64,000 nucleotides of DNA from Breviolum minutum Mf 1.05b.01 (Eukaryota > Sar > Dinophyceae > Suessiales > Symbiodiniaceae), in contig DF239267.1 in NCBI GenBank assembly GCA_000507305.1, positions 1 through 64,000 on the forward strand, written 5' to 3'. Below the pieces are notes generated by a model. That model saw only the letters and a program-made list of their open reading frames with translations. It did not search any database and was not told the DNA's origin. Positions within the stretch are counted from its first letter, which is position 1. Each line of letters opens with the position of its first letter. Of this stretch, positions 8,641 to 18,257 are shown piece after piece. The position numbers and the translations under genes are program-made.

Positions 8641-8952
8641 TTTTTGTGATGTATTCTGACGAAATCTCCCAGTATAAAACCTGTAAGAGATTTGATCATT
8701 GAAGCAAAAAAACCAGGCCCTCCAACAAGTTATTCGGGTGTTGGAAAAAACCTTTGCTACATGGAATTTTGGCCAGTGGCCCTGGCTGTTTAAAGGGTTA
8801 CACTCCTGAAATTTCACGAATGGAGACCCAACATGACCGTAATTTGAAGTCGAAAATTACACCTATTCCCAGGTCCATTGTTTTATATTTTTTTTAAATT
8901 TCCAGGGCGTGGTGGTTCATTTAGATGCATTCTGGGATTTCTTTGTCGACAA

Positions 8953-9200
8953 TCAAGGCTGATTTCCACCACACGCTTCAATCAATCGTATAGCCACGTG
9001 AAGGGCAGGAACCATGCCTCCATGAACCTTTAGATGTGGCTTTGTCAAGAGCCGTCCAAAGCAGCATGTTTTTTCTACAGAATTCTTGTTGGTGGCAGCT
9101 TTCGGGAAAGGATCACCATCGGCAGTGCCTGTGCACAAGCTGTTGGAACCAGGATGGTTCGAAATGCCTCTTCAGCTTTGCAGATGAGCTCATGTTTATT
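8953..9200. other. Open on both strands just downstream of the LRR gene
   Basis: The minus strand reads CTGTADGDPFPKAATN and then LHVAIRLIEACGGNQP. The plus strand reads RILVGGSFRERITIGSACAQ. There is no decisive splice signal. It may be a further exon or a 3' region. Confidence 0.25.
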
Positions 9201-9206
9201 GCTCAC

Positions 9207-10151
9207 TCACCCACAGTGATGCGCCAGTGACCTGCAGCCATAGAAGGCACTGTCCGCGATGTGAATCACAGCCTCACCCAAAGTGATGCTCGCAAGAGAG
9301 GTGCATCCAGAAAAGGCACACTCCCCAATGTGCGTGACAGACTCACCCTCTTCTACGCTTGCCAATGATCTGCAGCCAAAAAAGGCATTGTCCCCAATGT
9401 GAGTCACAGACTCACCCAAAGTAATGCTCGCGAGAGAGGTGCAGTTTCGAAAGGCACTCTGCCCAAGGTGGGTCACAGACTCACCCAAAGCGATGCTCGC
9501 CAGAGAGGTGCAATCATTAAAGGCACTATCCCCAACGTGAGTGACAGACTCACCCAAAGTGATGCTCGCCAGAGAGGTGCAGTTTCGAAAGGCACTCTGC
9601 CCAAGGTGGGTCACAGACCGACCCAAAGTGATGCTTGTCAGAGAGATGCAGTCTTGAAAGGCTTCCCTCCCAATGTGCGAGACAGACTCACCCAAAGTGA
9701 TGCTCGCCAGAGAGGTGCAACCAAAAAAGGCACCGTGCTGAATGTGCGTCACTGACTCGGTGATAGCGAGTGAAACTAGGTTACTGCAGTCGTGGAAAGC
9801 CATAAAGGGAATGTTTGCGCAATAGGAGGGAATGTTCAAGTGAAATAATTTTCGTGTATGGATGTCTTTTCTTGTGACAGCTTCTACTTCGTTTCTTTTG
9901 TAGATGGCAGTTGTTATTGCTTCAGCCTCCAGCAGCCCTGCTGCGCCCACTGTCTGAGCATCATCCATCTCCACAATTGTACTGTCACGCAGCAGCTCTA
10001 CCGTGAGGAGTTTGCGCTCCATTGGATCTTCCGAAAAAGCTGGGCGCTTCTCAAGGAGCATGGCCTCTAACTCTCCGAGGGTGGTTTCCACCAGAACCTC
10101 AAGGACAATGACATCACCTTGTAAGGTGTTTACTTCGAGTTTTTGGGACAT
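9207..10151 (-). CDS. BspA-type leucine-rich-repeat protein (LRR_5-like)
   Basis: A 314-codon single-exon ORF from ATG at 10151 to a stop at 9207. Residues 1-85 (start MSQKLEVNTLQGDVIV) form a small leading domain that looks ubiquitin-like: a short beta hairpin, then TTLGELEAMLLEKRP, then LLTVELLRDSTIVE. Residues 110-314 are about nine 23-residue repeats of the type ESVTHIGDNAFFGC, SLASITLG, which is the BspA or LRR_5 pattern. Such repeats build a solenoid used for protein contacts; the partner and location are unknown. There is no signal peptide and no membrane segment. The start is the first Met after upstream stops. The last repeat breaks at SLAHHCG because two bases are missing compared with the consensus, so the protein ends at a frameshifted stop. 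No element interrupts it, which is unusual in this window and could mean a retroposed copy. Confidence 0.85.
   Translation of the reverse strand: MSQKLEVNTLQGDVIVLEVLVETTLGELEAMLLEKRPAFSEDPMERKLLTVELLRDSTIVEMDDAQTVGAAGLLEAEAITTAIYKRNEVEAVTRKDIHTRKLFHLNIPSYCANIPFMAFHDCSNLVSLAITESVTHIQHGAFFGCTSLASITLGESVSHIGREAFQDCISLTSITLGRSVTHLGQSAFRNCTSLASITLGESVTHVGDSAFNDCTSLASIALGESVTHLGQSAFRNCTSLASITLGESVTHIGDNAFFGCRSLASVEEGESVTHIGECAFSGCTSLASITLGEAVIHIADSAFYGCRSLAHHCG
9225..9795 (-). repeat. 69-bp tandem repeats encoding LRRs
   Basis: Units of 69 bp, each carrying GACTCACCCAAAGTGATGC on the plus strand. Two units containing GCAGTTTCGAAAGGCACTC, at 9441 and 9579, are almost identical and 138 bp apart, so a two-unit block was probably duplicated recently. 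Confidence 0.85.
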
Positions 10152-10250
10152 GGCCGATCCTGGACGACTTCCACTTTCCAGCGGATGAATTCTGATGATT
10201 GGGCCGCTGAATTCTGATGCTATTCATTGATGGTTGAGAGATGTTAAGGA

Positions 10251-10343
10251 CCTGGAAAACGAGTTGCGGTTAATTTCCATCAACCTTACCCCTAAAACCA
10301 GCCACAATTGCCTTAAACATGTTACTTTCTGGTGTTTTCCAGG
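10251..10343. mobile_element. Family P element P1
   Basis: CCTGGAAAACGAGTTGC at the left and GGTGTTTTCCAG at the right are inverted ends. The internal TTTCCATCAACCTTACCCC and TAAAACCAGCC recur, in inverse orientation, at 46518-46620. Confidence 0.65.
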
Positions 10344-10605
10344 GATGTTGCTTTTCGTTGATGGGGCCATGTTTGAACAACAAATGTGATTCATTTCAGT
10401 CAAACAAATCCCACGGCAATTCTCGAGAAATCGAGTTTTTTTCGCTGAACCGCCAAGGCAGGGTTCCAGCGCGAAAGGTGGTGGTGCTTTTTTTTTGTCC
10501 GCTGAATTCTCCAAGGTGATTTCGGCGTTATGACGGACCATTTCCATAGTTCCCAAGGATTTGGATGGCTCCATTGACCTATTGAATGAAGAATGATGAA
10601 AGATC

Positions 10606-10726
10606 TATACCACCTGGAAAGTAGATGGCTAGCCACTCCTCACGTATGGGGGAGAAATCATGGCCGTTAAAACTAAGCCACCAAAATTGGGAGTGGCGTT
10701 GCACCATCTACTTTCACTACTGGTAA
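10606..10726. mobile_element. Family G element G1
   Basis: TATACCACCTGGAAAGTAGA at the left and CATCTACTTTCACTACTGGTA at the right, with GTGGCT inversions in between. It has the same ends as 63268-63376. Confidence 0.8.
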
Positions 10727-10729
10727 CAA

Positions 10730-11460
10730 GGAAACACCAAGCCATCTAAAGCAACCAACTCAATTGCTCTGACAACCTAGCACAGCAGTTGATAACCAAT
10801 CAATCTCCTGCTTGTAGAGCTAACATCCAAAAAATGAGGTAGAGCTAAGTCCAGCATGTCTTGAATCAAGTGAGCAATGAACAAAACAACCACCAGTGAT
10901 ACAAACCATGAAATCCTGGTTGCTTTTTGTTTTGCCCTTCTTGTAATGGCTTATAATTACTGGTAGACCCAGGTTGAAAAGCCGACCACACAATTATTTT
11001 TCCAGCCCTGCCCTGCTAACATTCCGTCAGCACCTTCTGAGAAATGGTAAGCAACGGGATCATCAATGCTCAAGGGCCTTGATGAAATTGCAAAAAGTAA
11101 AATGATGACAAGGATTGACATGGCCCAGGCAATACTTGAATTTGCATGCAATCAACGGACTAATTGATTTGCAACATGTTGATATAATTTTATTCAAGTA
11201 TGTATAACTTGCTTATATCTTAATATCTTTTATATCGATACTAAATGTGTAGTAAAAGGTGTAGTCTTTAAAACTGGACTTTACCGTCATGTTTTCAAGG
11301 CTGGACAATGACAAACACAGGGTTTCCCAACGATGTGATTCCATTGCCATCATAGTAGTAGCGTGATTTCACCTGCGTATCGACCGCATCTTTCAAGGGG
11401 CAAGCTGTTAGCCTTTGGTCGAAGAATCATCAAGTCGACCCGCTCCATGCTTTGTGTATA
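10730..11460. other. No gene recognised
   Basis: Mixed sequence with short open stretches on both strands, none with paired splice signals. A minus-strand hydrophobic run (AMSILVIILLFAISS) at about 11060-11130 is the only notable reading and is probably chance. Confidence 0.3.
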
Positions 11461-11600
11461 CGTATATATATATATGTATATGTATCAGTACATTATGTAT
11501 GTTTATGAGTTTATATCATTGTATGCATGTAAATATTGTATATATATGTACTACTAGTATATGTTTATATCATTGCATACTATATATATATATTATTTTT
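11461..11600. repeat. AT-rich tract with TATATG repeats
   Basis: Contains (TA)n and TGTATATGTATC blocks and two copies of GTTTATATCATTG, at about 11509 and 11563. Confidence 0.75.
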
Positions 11601-11880
11601 TTTTCCGAAATTCATTGATACATTTTTTGAACGTCCATCACAAATGGCTATTTCTCAATCAACCTGGTTTCATTGAGGCTATGCTAGTCTTTGAGGGAAT
11701 CCGTGCCATTAAAATTCCCGAAATGAAAAAAAAACATCCCCCAAAATGATCACATGGCAGGCTGGAAAATCACCATTTTCATACGAGATTCACATCTTCG
11801 AATAAATGTTGGATTTTTTGTCATGGTGTTTTTTTTGGGGAGTACCTGCTGCTATTGCATACAGTACTGGAAAGTGATGA

Positions 11881-11940
11881 TTCATATGTATGTATATATA
11901 TATAATATATATATATATATGTACAGTATATACATATATA
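11881..11940. repeat. TA microsatellite
   Basis: ATGTATATATATATAATATA followed by further (TA)n and TACATATATA. Confidence 0.85.
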
Positions 11941-12150
11941 GCCGAGGACCTGTATGGTAAGATATCAGAACAAGACATATTTCCATCACATCTTCCACAT
12001 ATATACATGTCGTTTTGCGAAGTAATGAAACCACATCCTGATTCTCTTCTCCCCTCTGAAACCACATCTTTTTCTTGATAAAGTGCCAGCCCAGAAACCA
12101 ACAAACATCATATAAACAAACGCGTTCCAGTGGCGAAATAATGTGATACG

Positions 12151-12264
12151 TAGTCCCCTGAAAACTAACATAGCCCGTAAAAATGAAGATGTCTAGAAGA
12201 TGACTCGTCTCCTTTTAAAATGCTTCCTTTTCAGGTGCTTTTGCTGTTAACTTCGGGGGGGTAA
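12151..12264. mobile_element. Family B element B5
   Basis: GTCCCCTGAAAACTAACATAG at the left, CTTTTCAGGTGCTTTTGCTG and TTAACTTCGGGGGGG at the right. The middle has the usual AGAAGATGACT. Confidence 0.75.
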
Positions 12265-13216
12265 ATTCATTCTTCAGATCCGTCTGAAAGGTCGCCGATT
12301 TGGCGAACCTTGTTCTGTGCCAGTTGTGTTCGTTGGGACCTTCGAGAGGCCGAGGCGAAATGACCACCGGGAAACACCACGAAACATCAACCTGCAACTC
12401 TGACTTCAACACACTGATAGTCTATGAACTATGTCACTGCTGTCATTTCTATCATGTATTTATATATAGAATTAATTGTGAGAGATAATTCTAATTACTT
12501 GTGTTTTGAAGTATTTTGATATCGATGTACATCAATATCTGGATTCTGAAGAATGCAAACAGTTGTAAGACTTACAAAGAAGATGCACAATCATGGAAAT
12601 GCGTTGTGAACCCCGAATCAAACACAGATCTGAAGTTTCCCTTCGCTTGAAAATCTCTTGCAGCACCATGTCAGAAACAGAACCGACTAAAATCATCAAC
12701 TAACATTCAAACATGCTGTTGAAGCGATATAATCCAAGAACTCTAGTTGATTTGTTGACTGTTTTTCCCAGTCCATACCGTTGCCCCCGTGCGCACTCGT
12801 CAAGCGTGTAGGTCAACAAGATCAGGAGGATCAACGCAAAGAGGAGCATTCCAAGGACCTGATCTCAAGTCTTGGCTTTCAATATGGGGAAAAGAAGTAA
12901 ATAATATTGAAAACCCACATTGAGTTTTTTTCCCATATTAAACCAATTGTTTCCCATATTGAGTTTCCAGCTACTTGGTATTAAACAGTTTTTGAGTTTT
13001 TTCCATAGCTGGATAGGTAGATGGATGGGAAACAATCTCTGTATATCTCTGTTACTTTATAGCCAAATTATCCATCCAGCTTTGCGATTTCTAGGCTTCC
13101 GCACCGCCACCACGGTCAAGTTGCTCTCATCGCCACAACCGATGCAGTTGCTAACCCAGACCTGGAACGTGCCCCTGATCAACCCCACAGTCAAAGTTCA
13201 GTGGTTAATAATCATG
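12265..13216. other. No gene recognised; family O repeat inside
   Basis: At 12919-12975 CCCATATTGAGTTT occurs twice around TTAAACCAATTG (family O here, only one locus). The rest shows no exon with paired splice sites. Confidence 0.3.
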
Positions 13217-13297
13217 GTAAGTAACCCCTTCCAAAACGCCTAAATGGTTTATAAACGGGGGTTACTAACTACTTACTAACTGGGATGATCCAAGTAG
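13217..13297. mobile_element. Family I element I1
   Basis: On the plus strand it runs from ATCATG followed by GTAAGTAACCCC to GGGATGATCCAAGTAG. The ends are inverted (ACCCC and GGGGTTACTAAC inside), as in 38098-38236 and 48595-48730. Confidence 0.65.
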
Positions 13298-13420
13298 GGA
13301 ACCATCACATATCCAAACGGGAAAGCCGGAAAATCATCGACTCAAAAGCACCAAATGGGAGATATGATGTGGGGGAAGGTATTTCTTCATGCTTGATTCC
13401 ACTTCATCTCAGGTGTCAAC

Positions 13421-13540
13421 CCTGCCACCTACCTGAAAAAAGGCTATCTTGGCCCCACTTATATAACTGCACAGGGTTGAAGGGCTACCCAACCATTTCC
13501 CAATATGATTTGGGTTGGTTCACCCTATAACCCTGTCAAC
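13421..13540 (-). mobile_element. Family N element
   Basis: Flanked by GTCAACC/GTCAAC on both sides. Inverted ends include AGGGTTGAAGGG and ACCCTATAACCCTG. On the minus strand it starts GTTGACAGGG right after the exon at 13541-13677 and passes a T-rich CCTTTTTTCAG. Confidence 0.55.
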
Positions 13541-13677
13541 ATGTGCAGCTAAGCCCCGGTTCATCCATCCATCCCTTTGGCACCTCCCGTTCCCAGTGAG
13601 TGGCTGCTTCCACAAAGCCGTAGCCGCTGAAAGTGCGACCATCCATAAAAATGGCAAAATCTCCAGTGATGTGTGAC
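13541..13677 (-). CDS. Internal exon, unknown protein
   Basis: The minus strand reads ITGDFAIFMDGRTFSGYG and then FVEAATHWEREVPKGW, MDEPGLSC, a varied and aromatic-rich composition typical of a folded domain. The acceptor TTTGAG at 13678-13680 is weak. The donor is CACAT followed by GTTGAC, at the edge of element N. A second minus frame is open but reads poorly. I recognise no family. Confidence 0.7.
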
Positions 13678-13699
13678 CTCAAACACCAGTAGCATCCAT

Positions 13700-13760
13700 G
13701 GGACTGGTATATCTACCCTACATTTGGCTGATTTTTATGGTAAATGTAGGAACCCTGGGG
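13700..13760. mobile_element. Family H element H2, truncated
   Basis: CCCTACATTTGGCTGATTTT and TGGTAAATGTAGG match the middle of family H. The GGATCC ends are lost. Confidence 0.6.
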
Positions 13761-14009
13761 TTTGCCATAGTCACTTCTTTAACAACCCTAAGAATTGGTT
13801 TGAAACCCGAAAGCATCACACCAACAAATGATACCTGTCAATCTTTAGGGTTGATTTTCTATGATTTTCTCATGTAACAAGGGTGGACCCCGAATTTCAC
13901 TGGGCAACAAAAACGTCACAAAAATTCACAGGGCAAACAAACGTCATTTTTGTCGATTTTACACACTTTTTCCACCACTCTTCAACTCATATTGACACAA
14001 AATGGTTTG

Positions 14010-14103
14010 CTAGTTGGTGGTTGCAACCCATTTAGAAAAATATGAGGCAAATTGGATCATTTGCGCAAATAGGGATGAAGATAAAAATCTTTGAAACCAC
14101 CAC
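14010..14103 (-). mobile_element. Family D element D4 forming a 94-bp intron
   Basis: On the minus strand the upstream exon ends CAACTAG, the element runs from GTGGTGGTTTC to CCACCAACTAG, and the next bases are CAAACC. ACTAG thus stands at both junctions. The upstream exon is strongly coding and the phase can continue. This is the clearest case of a family D copy acting as an intron. Confidence 0.85.
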
Positions 14104-14338
14104 CTAGTTGGAAGATATTCTGCCAAAACACGTGATGCATCCTGTATCATCATTGACCACTCCTTGCGAAGACCTGGGCAAAGGCTTCTTCCCAACCGCT
14201 CGAGAGTGGTGGTGGGGATTTCAGGATGGGATTTTGAGGTCGGTGAAAGCGTTCTGAGATCTTTCAGGTTCTGGATTTCAAGGATTTCTTCCAAGTTATT
14301 CAAATCGTCTCCGAATTTTCCACAACTTTGCCAGGAAA
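14104..14338 (-). CDS. Internal exon, helical domain, unknown protein
   Basis: The longest clear exon outside the LRR gene. The minus strand reads DDLNNLEEILEIQNLKDLRT and then SKSHPEIPTTTLERLG, RSLCPGLRKEWSMMIQDASR, VLAEYLPT. It ends at CTAG followed by GTGGTGG, the start of element D4. The upstream edge is probably AATAAG at about 14339, but the pyrimidine tract is poor. The leucine/charged pattern suggests helices, perhaps a repeat or coiled-coil region. No family is recognised. Confidence 0.8.
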
Positions 14339-14650
14339 CTTATTTTTTGGGCAGGAAAAAGGGGCAGGTAGGAAAGCAACATTCGGAGAGGTGTTCACTA
14401 AATAAATTGGAGCATGCAACTTTTTGGGTCCGAAGGGTCTACAAGATGAAATCAAAATGGATATGCCAATGCTATGCCTGAATTTTCGCTTGGAATACCA
14501 TCATGTCCTACTCAGCCATTTCGGGCCATGAAATAAACATTTCAACTTGATTTTTCCTAATAAATTTGGAATCCCCAAAAGTTTATAAGAGTGTAGCCAT
14601 TGGCTAAATGAGAAAATATTCATGACTGATTTTGACTTCTTGTTTCAGAC

Positions 14651-14807
14651 TTCCCATTCATCAACGATTAAGAGTCCCGGACCATCGGCCACCCGCCGTG
14701 CCGGGTGCAAAGCGATCCCACCATAGGCAAACTACCTGGAAAACTAGGCAAACCACGGTACTACCGGTGGATCACAATAACTGGGCCAATTCACCAGGTG
14801 ATTTTGC
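14651..14807 (-). CDS. Coding region after element B6, frame unresolved
   Basis: On the minus strand it begins right after TTTCAG, the inverted-repeat end of element B6. Possible readings are QNHLVNWPSYCDPP followed by FAYGGIALHPARRV and ADGPGLLIVDEWE, or AKSPGELAQLL at the start. Stops at 14741-14764 require an intron or a frame change there. The right-hand exon could end at GAA followed by GTCTGA. Confidence 0.45.
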
Positions 14808-14930
14808 CTGAAACTAACAACACGTTTGCCTGAAAATCCAGGTTGAAAATCATTGGTTGGAAGATGACATTTGATCTTTGGGGGATATCCCCTACTTTCA
14901 ATTGTTCAATGTTAGTTTCAGGGATGGTAT
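14799..14930 (-). mobile_element. Family B element B6
   Basis: TTTTGCCTGAAACTAACA at the left, ATTGGTTGGAAGATGACATT inside and ATGTTAGTTTCAGGGATGG at the right. On the minus strand it would start at a GA donor (GAGGAAATACC) and end TTAGTTTCAG. Confidence 0.75.
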
Positions 14931-15010
14931 TTCCTCTTCTTCCTCCACATCCAATAGCTCATTGGCGGAGATTTTGGACGTCGGGAATTGGAAGTTCACA
15001 GGTTTCAGGT
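14931..15010 (-). CDS. Exon candidate with acidic end
   Basis: The minus strand reads PVNFQFPTSKISANE and then LLDVEEEE immediately before element B6. The reading is attractive, but no acceptor AG lies between it and an upstream in-frame stop, so the start is unexplained. A second frame (TCELPIPDVQNLRQ) is also open. Confidence 0.35.
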
Positions 15011-15441
15011 GGTGTTGGGCAGGTCACAAAGGATTTTGTAGCATCTAAAAACCCTTCTGTTGGAAGCACTAATGCAATCGTTGTTGACATTTCCTACCAG
15101 GGAAACAATATGTCGTTGTTTTCTCACTAGAGTCCAGCTTATGGGACATTTTCTTGTACTGTATACACTGTATACTGCATATTTGTGATATCCCACTGCT
15201 GAGCTGGAAAACATCAACATCTTCAGGCTAAAGCCTCGCTGAACTCAGTCTAACAAATGATTGACTTAGGGGTGCTCTTCGTGCTGCAAAATGTACATGG
15301 TTGACGATGTCAGTGCCAAGTGAGAGGAATGGGAGGAATCTCACCTAGTGATGCAATATATAAATCCCCACGGACTGGGAAAACCATTATCTTTTTTTCA
15401 TTGTTCATTTGTTTCACCATATTGGGGACCTGCAATCTCCG

Positions 15442-15557
15442 ATATTTGAGCCACGAAAAAACCCTCTTACTTTCCATTACACTGGTTGTTTCACAGGGAT
15501 CCTTATTTCATGGTTTATGAAAAAATCAAATAATCCCATACAATCCCCTAACATAAC
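15442..15557. mobile_element. Family E element E4
   Basis: TTGAGCCACGAAAAAACCC, then TTACTTTCCATTACACTGG and GGGATCCTTATTTCATGG. The right end is truncated near the CCAA repeat. Confidence 0.8.
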
Positions 15558-15572
15558 TCTTGTCATTCCCTA

Positions 15573-15622
15573 ACCCAACCAACCAACCAACCAACCAACC
15601 AACCAACCAACCAACCAACCCC
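15573..15622. repeat. (CCAA)n microsatellite
   Basis: About a dozen uninterrupted AACC units. Confidence 0.95.
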
Positions 15623-15805
15623 TTCGTTGCTCAATTTGTGGCCCCCCGACATTGGCTAACAAACTCCGGTCCGCGAAGACACGGATCCAATCCGTGGAAG
15701 TGGCTTCATCCAACTCCAAGGTACTGCCCTGGTGCACCCCGTTGCGGTGGTTTTCAAAACGCCATGGTTAAAACCACGTGTTTCACCAAAGATATGAATG
15801 ATATA

Positions 15806-15834
15806 TATATATATATATACGTATATGTATATAC
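15806..15834. repeat. TA microsatellite
   Basis: ATATATATATATATATATAC followed by GTATATGTATAT. Confidence 0.85.
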
Positions 15835-15899
15835 AAATTTGAGATATTGAATGATTTTCATACCTTTTCACTATTTTCACTCTTACAATTCTTGAATTT

Positions 15900-16395
15900 C
15901 CTCAAAGATAAACTTTGAAGTTACAAAAAACACCAAAAAAACATCCAAATCGAATCCATCAACAGCCCTTCCTTCCATCTCACTAAATCCTCCGCTTTCC
16001 CGGACCTTGAGCACATATAGTGTAACGAGCTGATTTTCTGTCGAGTAGGGATTGCCTCACCCAGTGGTTTGGCCACATGTGCAGCGAAGTCAATCCTTCC
16101 AAATCTTCGAAAACCAAAACAGGATGAATCACCCAACTCATTTTGGTGGTCTTGGATTGATGTGTGCTGACTTAAAATGAAAAAAATAAGGATCCGGACT
16201 GTCAGACCAATCATAAACGTTCTGAAAATACTCCACGTAAATGTACGCAAAGCGAGTGAAAGGATTGGTCGGAGTAATGAAGTCTCGACCTTGGTGGGTG
16301 GAGCTTGATGAACGTTCTCAAAAGTCTGAAAATGAAATGGCTTTCTTACGGACTACATTACTACATCTGACTACTAAAAATTGTATACATATCAT
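15900..16395. other. Weak minus-strand open stretch, no gene assigned
   Basis: A 109-codon minus frame (15921-16250) has no clear splice sites and mixed composition. I see no family. Confidence 0.25.
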
Positions 16396-16464
16396 AGATC
16401 CTACATACATTCCATTTATCTACATTCCACTTATCTACATTCCATTTGTCTACATTCCATTTTT
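16396..16464. repeat. Minisatellite, TCTACATTCCATTTA units
   Basis: Four near-identical copies of ATCTACATTCCA plus four or five variable bases. Confidence 0.8.
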
Positions 16465-16697
16465 ACTCCATGTATATTCCTGACTATATAGTATTATATA
16501 CAAACAATATATATTCCATTGGATTCAAATGTATTCGAAAGGTATTCCTAGTTCCATAGTAAACACTTATTTCGATCTATCTTGAGGATCATTCAGGTGT
16601 GAGCATATGCAAAGCAATGATGAATCAGGTTCAGGATAGAAACAACTATGGTATTGAAAAGGCACCCAGAGTGTCTGATGAATAAACATGAAAACAC

Positions 16698-16852
16698 ATG
16701 AGCCACGAAAAAAAAGCCTCCTACTTTCCATCATACTGGTTGGTAAATCGGGATCCTTATAATGGCTTATTGTAATCCCTATATAACTGGGTAGTATAAT
16801 CCCCTACATACCCTAAACAACCAGGTTATTTTCATTGCTCACATGCCTTCTC
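16698..16852 (-). mobile_element. Family E element E5, full length
   Basis: The best complete family E copy. The left end CATGAGCCACGAAAA is inverted at the right as TTTTCATTGCTCACATG. On the minus strand it begins GTGAGCAATG and lies in the intron after the exon at 16875-17002. Confidence 0.85.
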
Positions 16853-16874
16853 ACTATGACTAGCCATGACCCAC

Positions 16875-17002
16875 ATTTGATGGAAACTCCTTCATATCTG
16901 CCTGATCTGCCTCCAAATATCTGGCAAATTCTGTAGTTTCCAGTTTCCGCTTCCCAACGCTTTCTGAGTCTTTGTGCTCAAATTTGACCAATTTGAAAGA
17001 AT
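16875..17002 (-). CDS. Internal exon, charged, unknown protein
   Basis: A 128-bp exon with an excellent acceptor (TTTTTGTCGTTTTCAACATT, then CAATCAG). The minus strand reads SFKLVKFEHKDSESVGKRK and then LETTEFARYLEADQADMKEF, PSN. The donor is AAAT followed by GTGGGT. Its Lys/Glu/Asp-rich composition stands out from the AT-rich flanks. No family is recognised. Confidence 0.75.
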
Positions 17003-18006
17003 CTGATTGAATGTTGAAAACGACAAAAATGCATACATATATCATATATATATACCGTATATATAACTATAACGGTCTACATGAGTGTCTCAAAAAAAAG
17101 GGCTCCAAAAATACCCGTAGGTTTCCCCTACAAAAAATATCGAGAATTTGGAGTCAATTTCTATTTCTTTGGAGATAACTTCCGCCTCCGAAGCAGCATT
17201 TCTTTCTGACCGGGTGGCTATCTGGTGGCACTTGGAAGGCTTCCGGATACGCAAAGCTTGGGTTCCTGGGTGATGGCAGGTGCTTAGCGGGAAATGGCTA
17301 AGCAAAACTCAACTCCATCGATCTTCAACTCTGCACCTGGAAAAACTTCAATATACAAGGAAAAACCAAATCTCAAATGGACATATAGTCAGTTTCAACT
17401 GGACATCCTAGATTTTAGGGTACCTTTTTTTTGCAACATGTCCAAATAAGGAATTGAAACATATTCAAAAGCATCATCAAGCTTTCTGGAGGCTGATGAA
17501 ACTACAATCCATCTCAAGATTTCTAGGTTGTCTCTTGTGAGTTGGGAGAAACAACACCCCGAAATCCAAAGTGGTGAGAGCTCTCGTCACTGTCCCAGTC
17601 CTGAAAAAACTGTATGCTTCCGGCGACACCCATCCGAAGATGGCTTTTTGATGTTAATTTTGTTCCCCTTCTTTGTCCAGAAAGTCTTTATTCATGTTTA
17701 CAAAGCTAGTGACGGCTACAACATCCCAATGCCATAGCTTTTAACATGTACAAGCCTTTTCCCTATGTCCATTGTGCAGTGTCGGCCTATGTATCACCTC
17801 TCTACCACCAAGGTCCCCCACACTGAAGTCAAATTGGTGGTTTTGCCAATGGTAATTGCATAGGCACTGGTACTGAACCTCAGGTTTGTAAGCAGGTTTT
17901 TTTTCAGGACAGAAGCTGCTGAATCTATTCCTGATAAAAGTTCTTTTTTGGAGGCTTAGGTATACAGGTTTTAGGGCAAGCCTCCGCAGAACATCTAGAT
18001 ATATCA
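17003..18006. other. No gene recognised
   Basis: AT-rich sequence with (TA)n near 17040-17065 and short open stretches on both strands. A minus stretch at 17741-18007 is open but lacks paired splice signals. Confidence 0.3.
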
Positions 18007-18096
18007 CCCATAGGATCCGTGTATTGTATATTTACCTACATATACCATAAAAATCAAGCAGATGTAGGTAAATATACCATACATGGATCCTATGGA
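18007..18096. mobile_element. Family H element H3, full palindrome
   Basis: Left half CCATAGGATCC, TATTTACCTACAT and right half ATGTAGGTAAATATACCA, GGATCCTATGG are near-perfect inverted repeats around a short AT-rich loop. Confidence 0.8.
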
Positions 18097-18235
18097 TCAT
18101 GAAATATCTAGAATCTAGAGCTACATAGTCACTTATTCTCGCACTGCAAAACATATCACCCGCCAATGTCAATTGTCAGAGGCTCATAGTTACCTTAGCA
18201 ACTTAGCTTTGCAGGTGGTGGACTCACCTTGTCTG

Positions 18236-18257
18236 TGTCTCTCTCTCTCTCTCTCTG
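18236..18257. repeat. (CT)n microsatellite
   Basis: A run of TCTCTC units; a second similar run is at 19483-19500. Confidence 0.9.

Noticed and set aside
9399..9755. A 118-codon plus-strand repeat protein (SHRLTQSNARERG type)
   Set aside because: It is the antisense of the 69-bp LRR units, which stay open because the unit length is a multiple of three.
14732..14764. A 33-bp GT-AG intron (GTAGTACCG to GGTAG) or a 21-bp insertion marked by TTTGCCTA repeats
   Set aside because: Three frames are open on either side, so neither version can be proved. The coding region is reported with the frame unresolved.
15573..15622. CCAA tract as a functional site
   Set aside because: It is a simple tetranucleotide microsatellite with no flanking structure.
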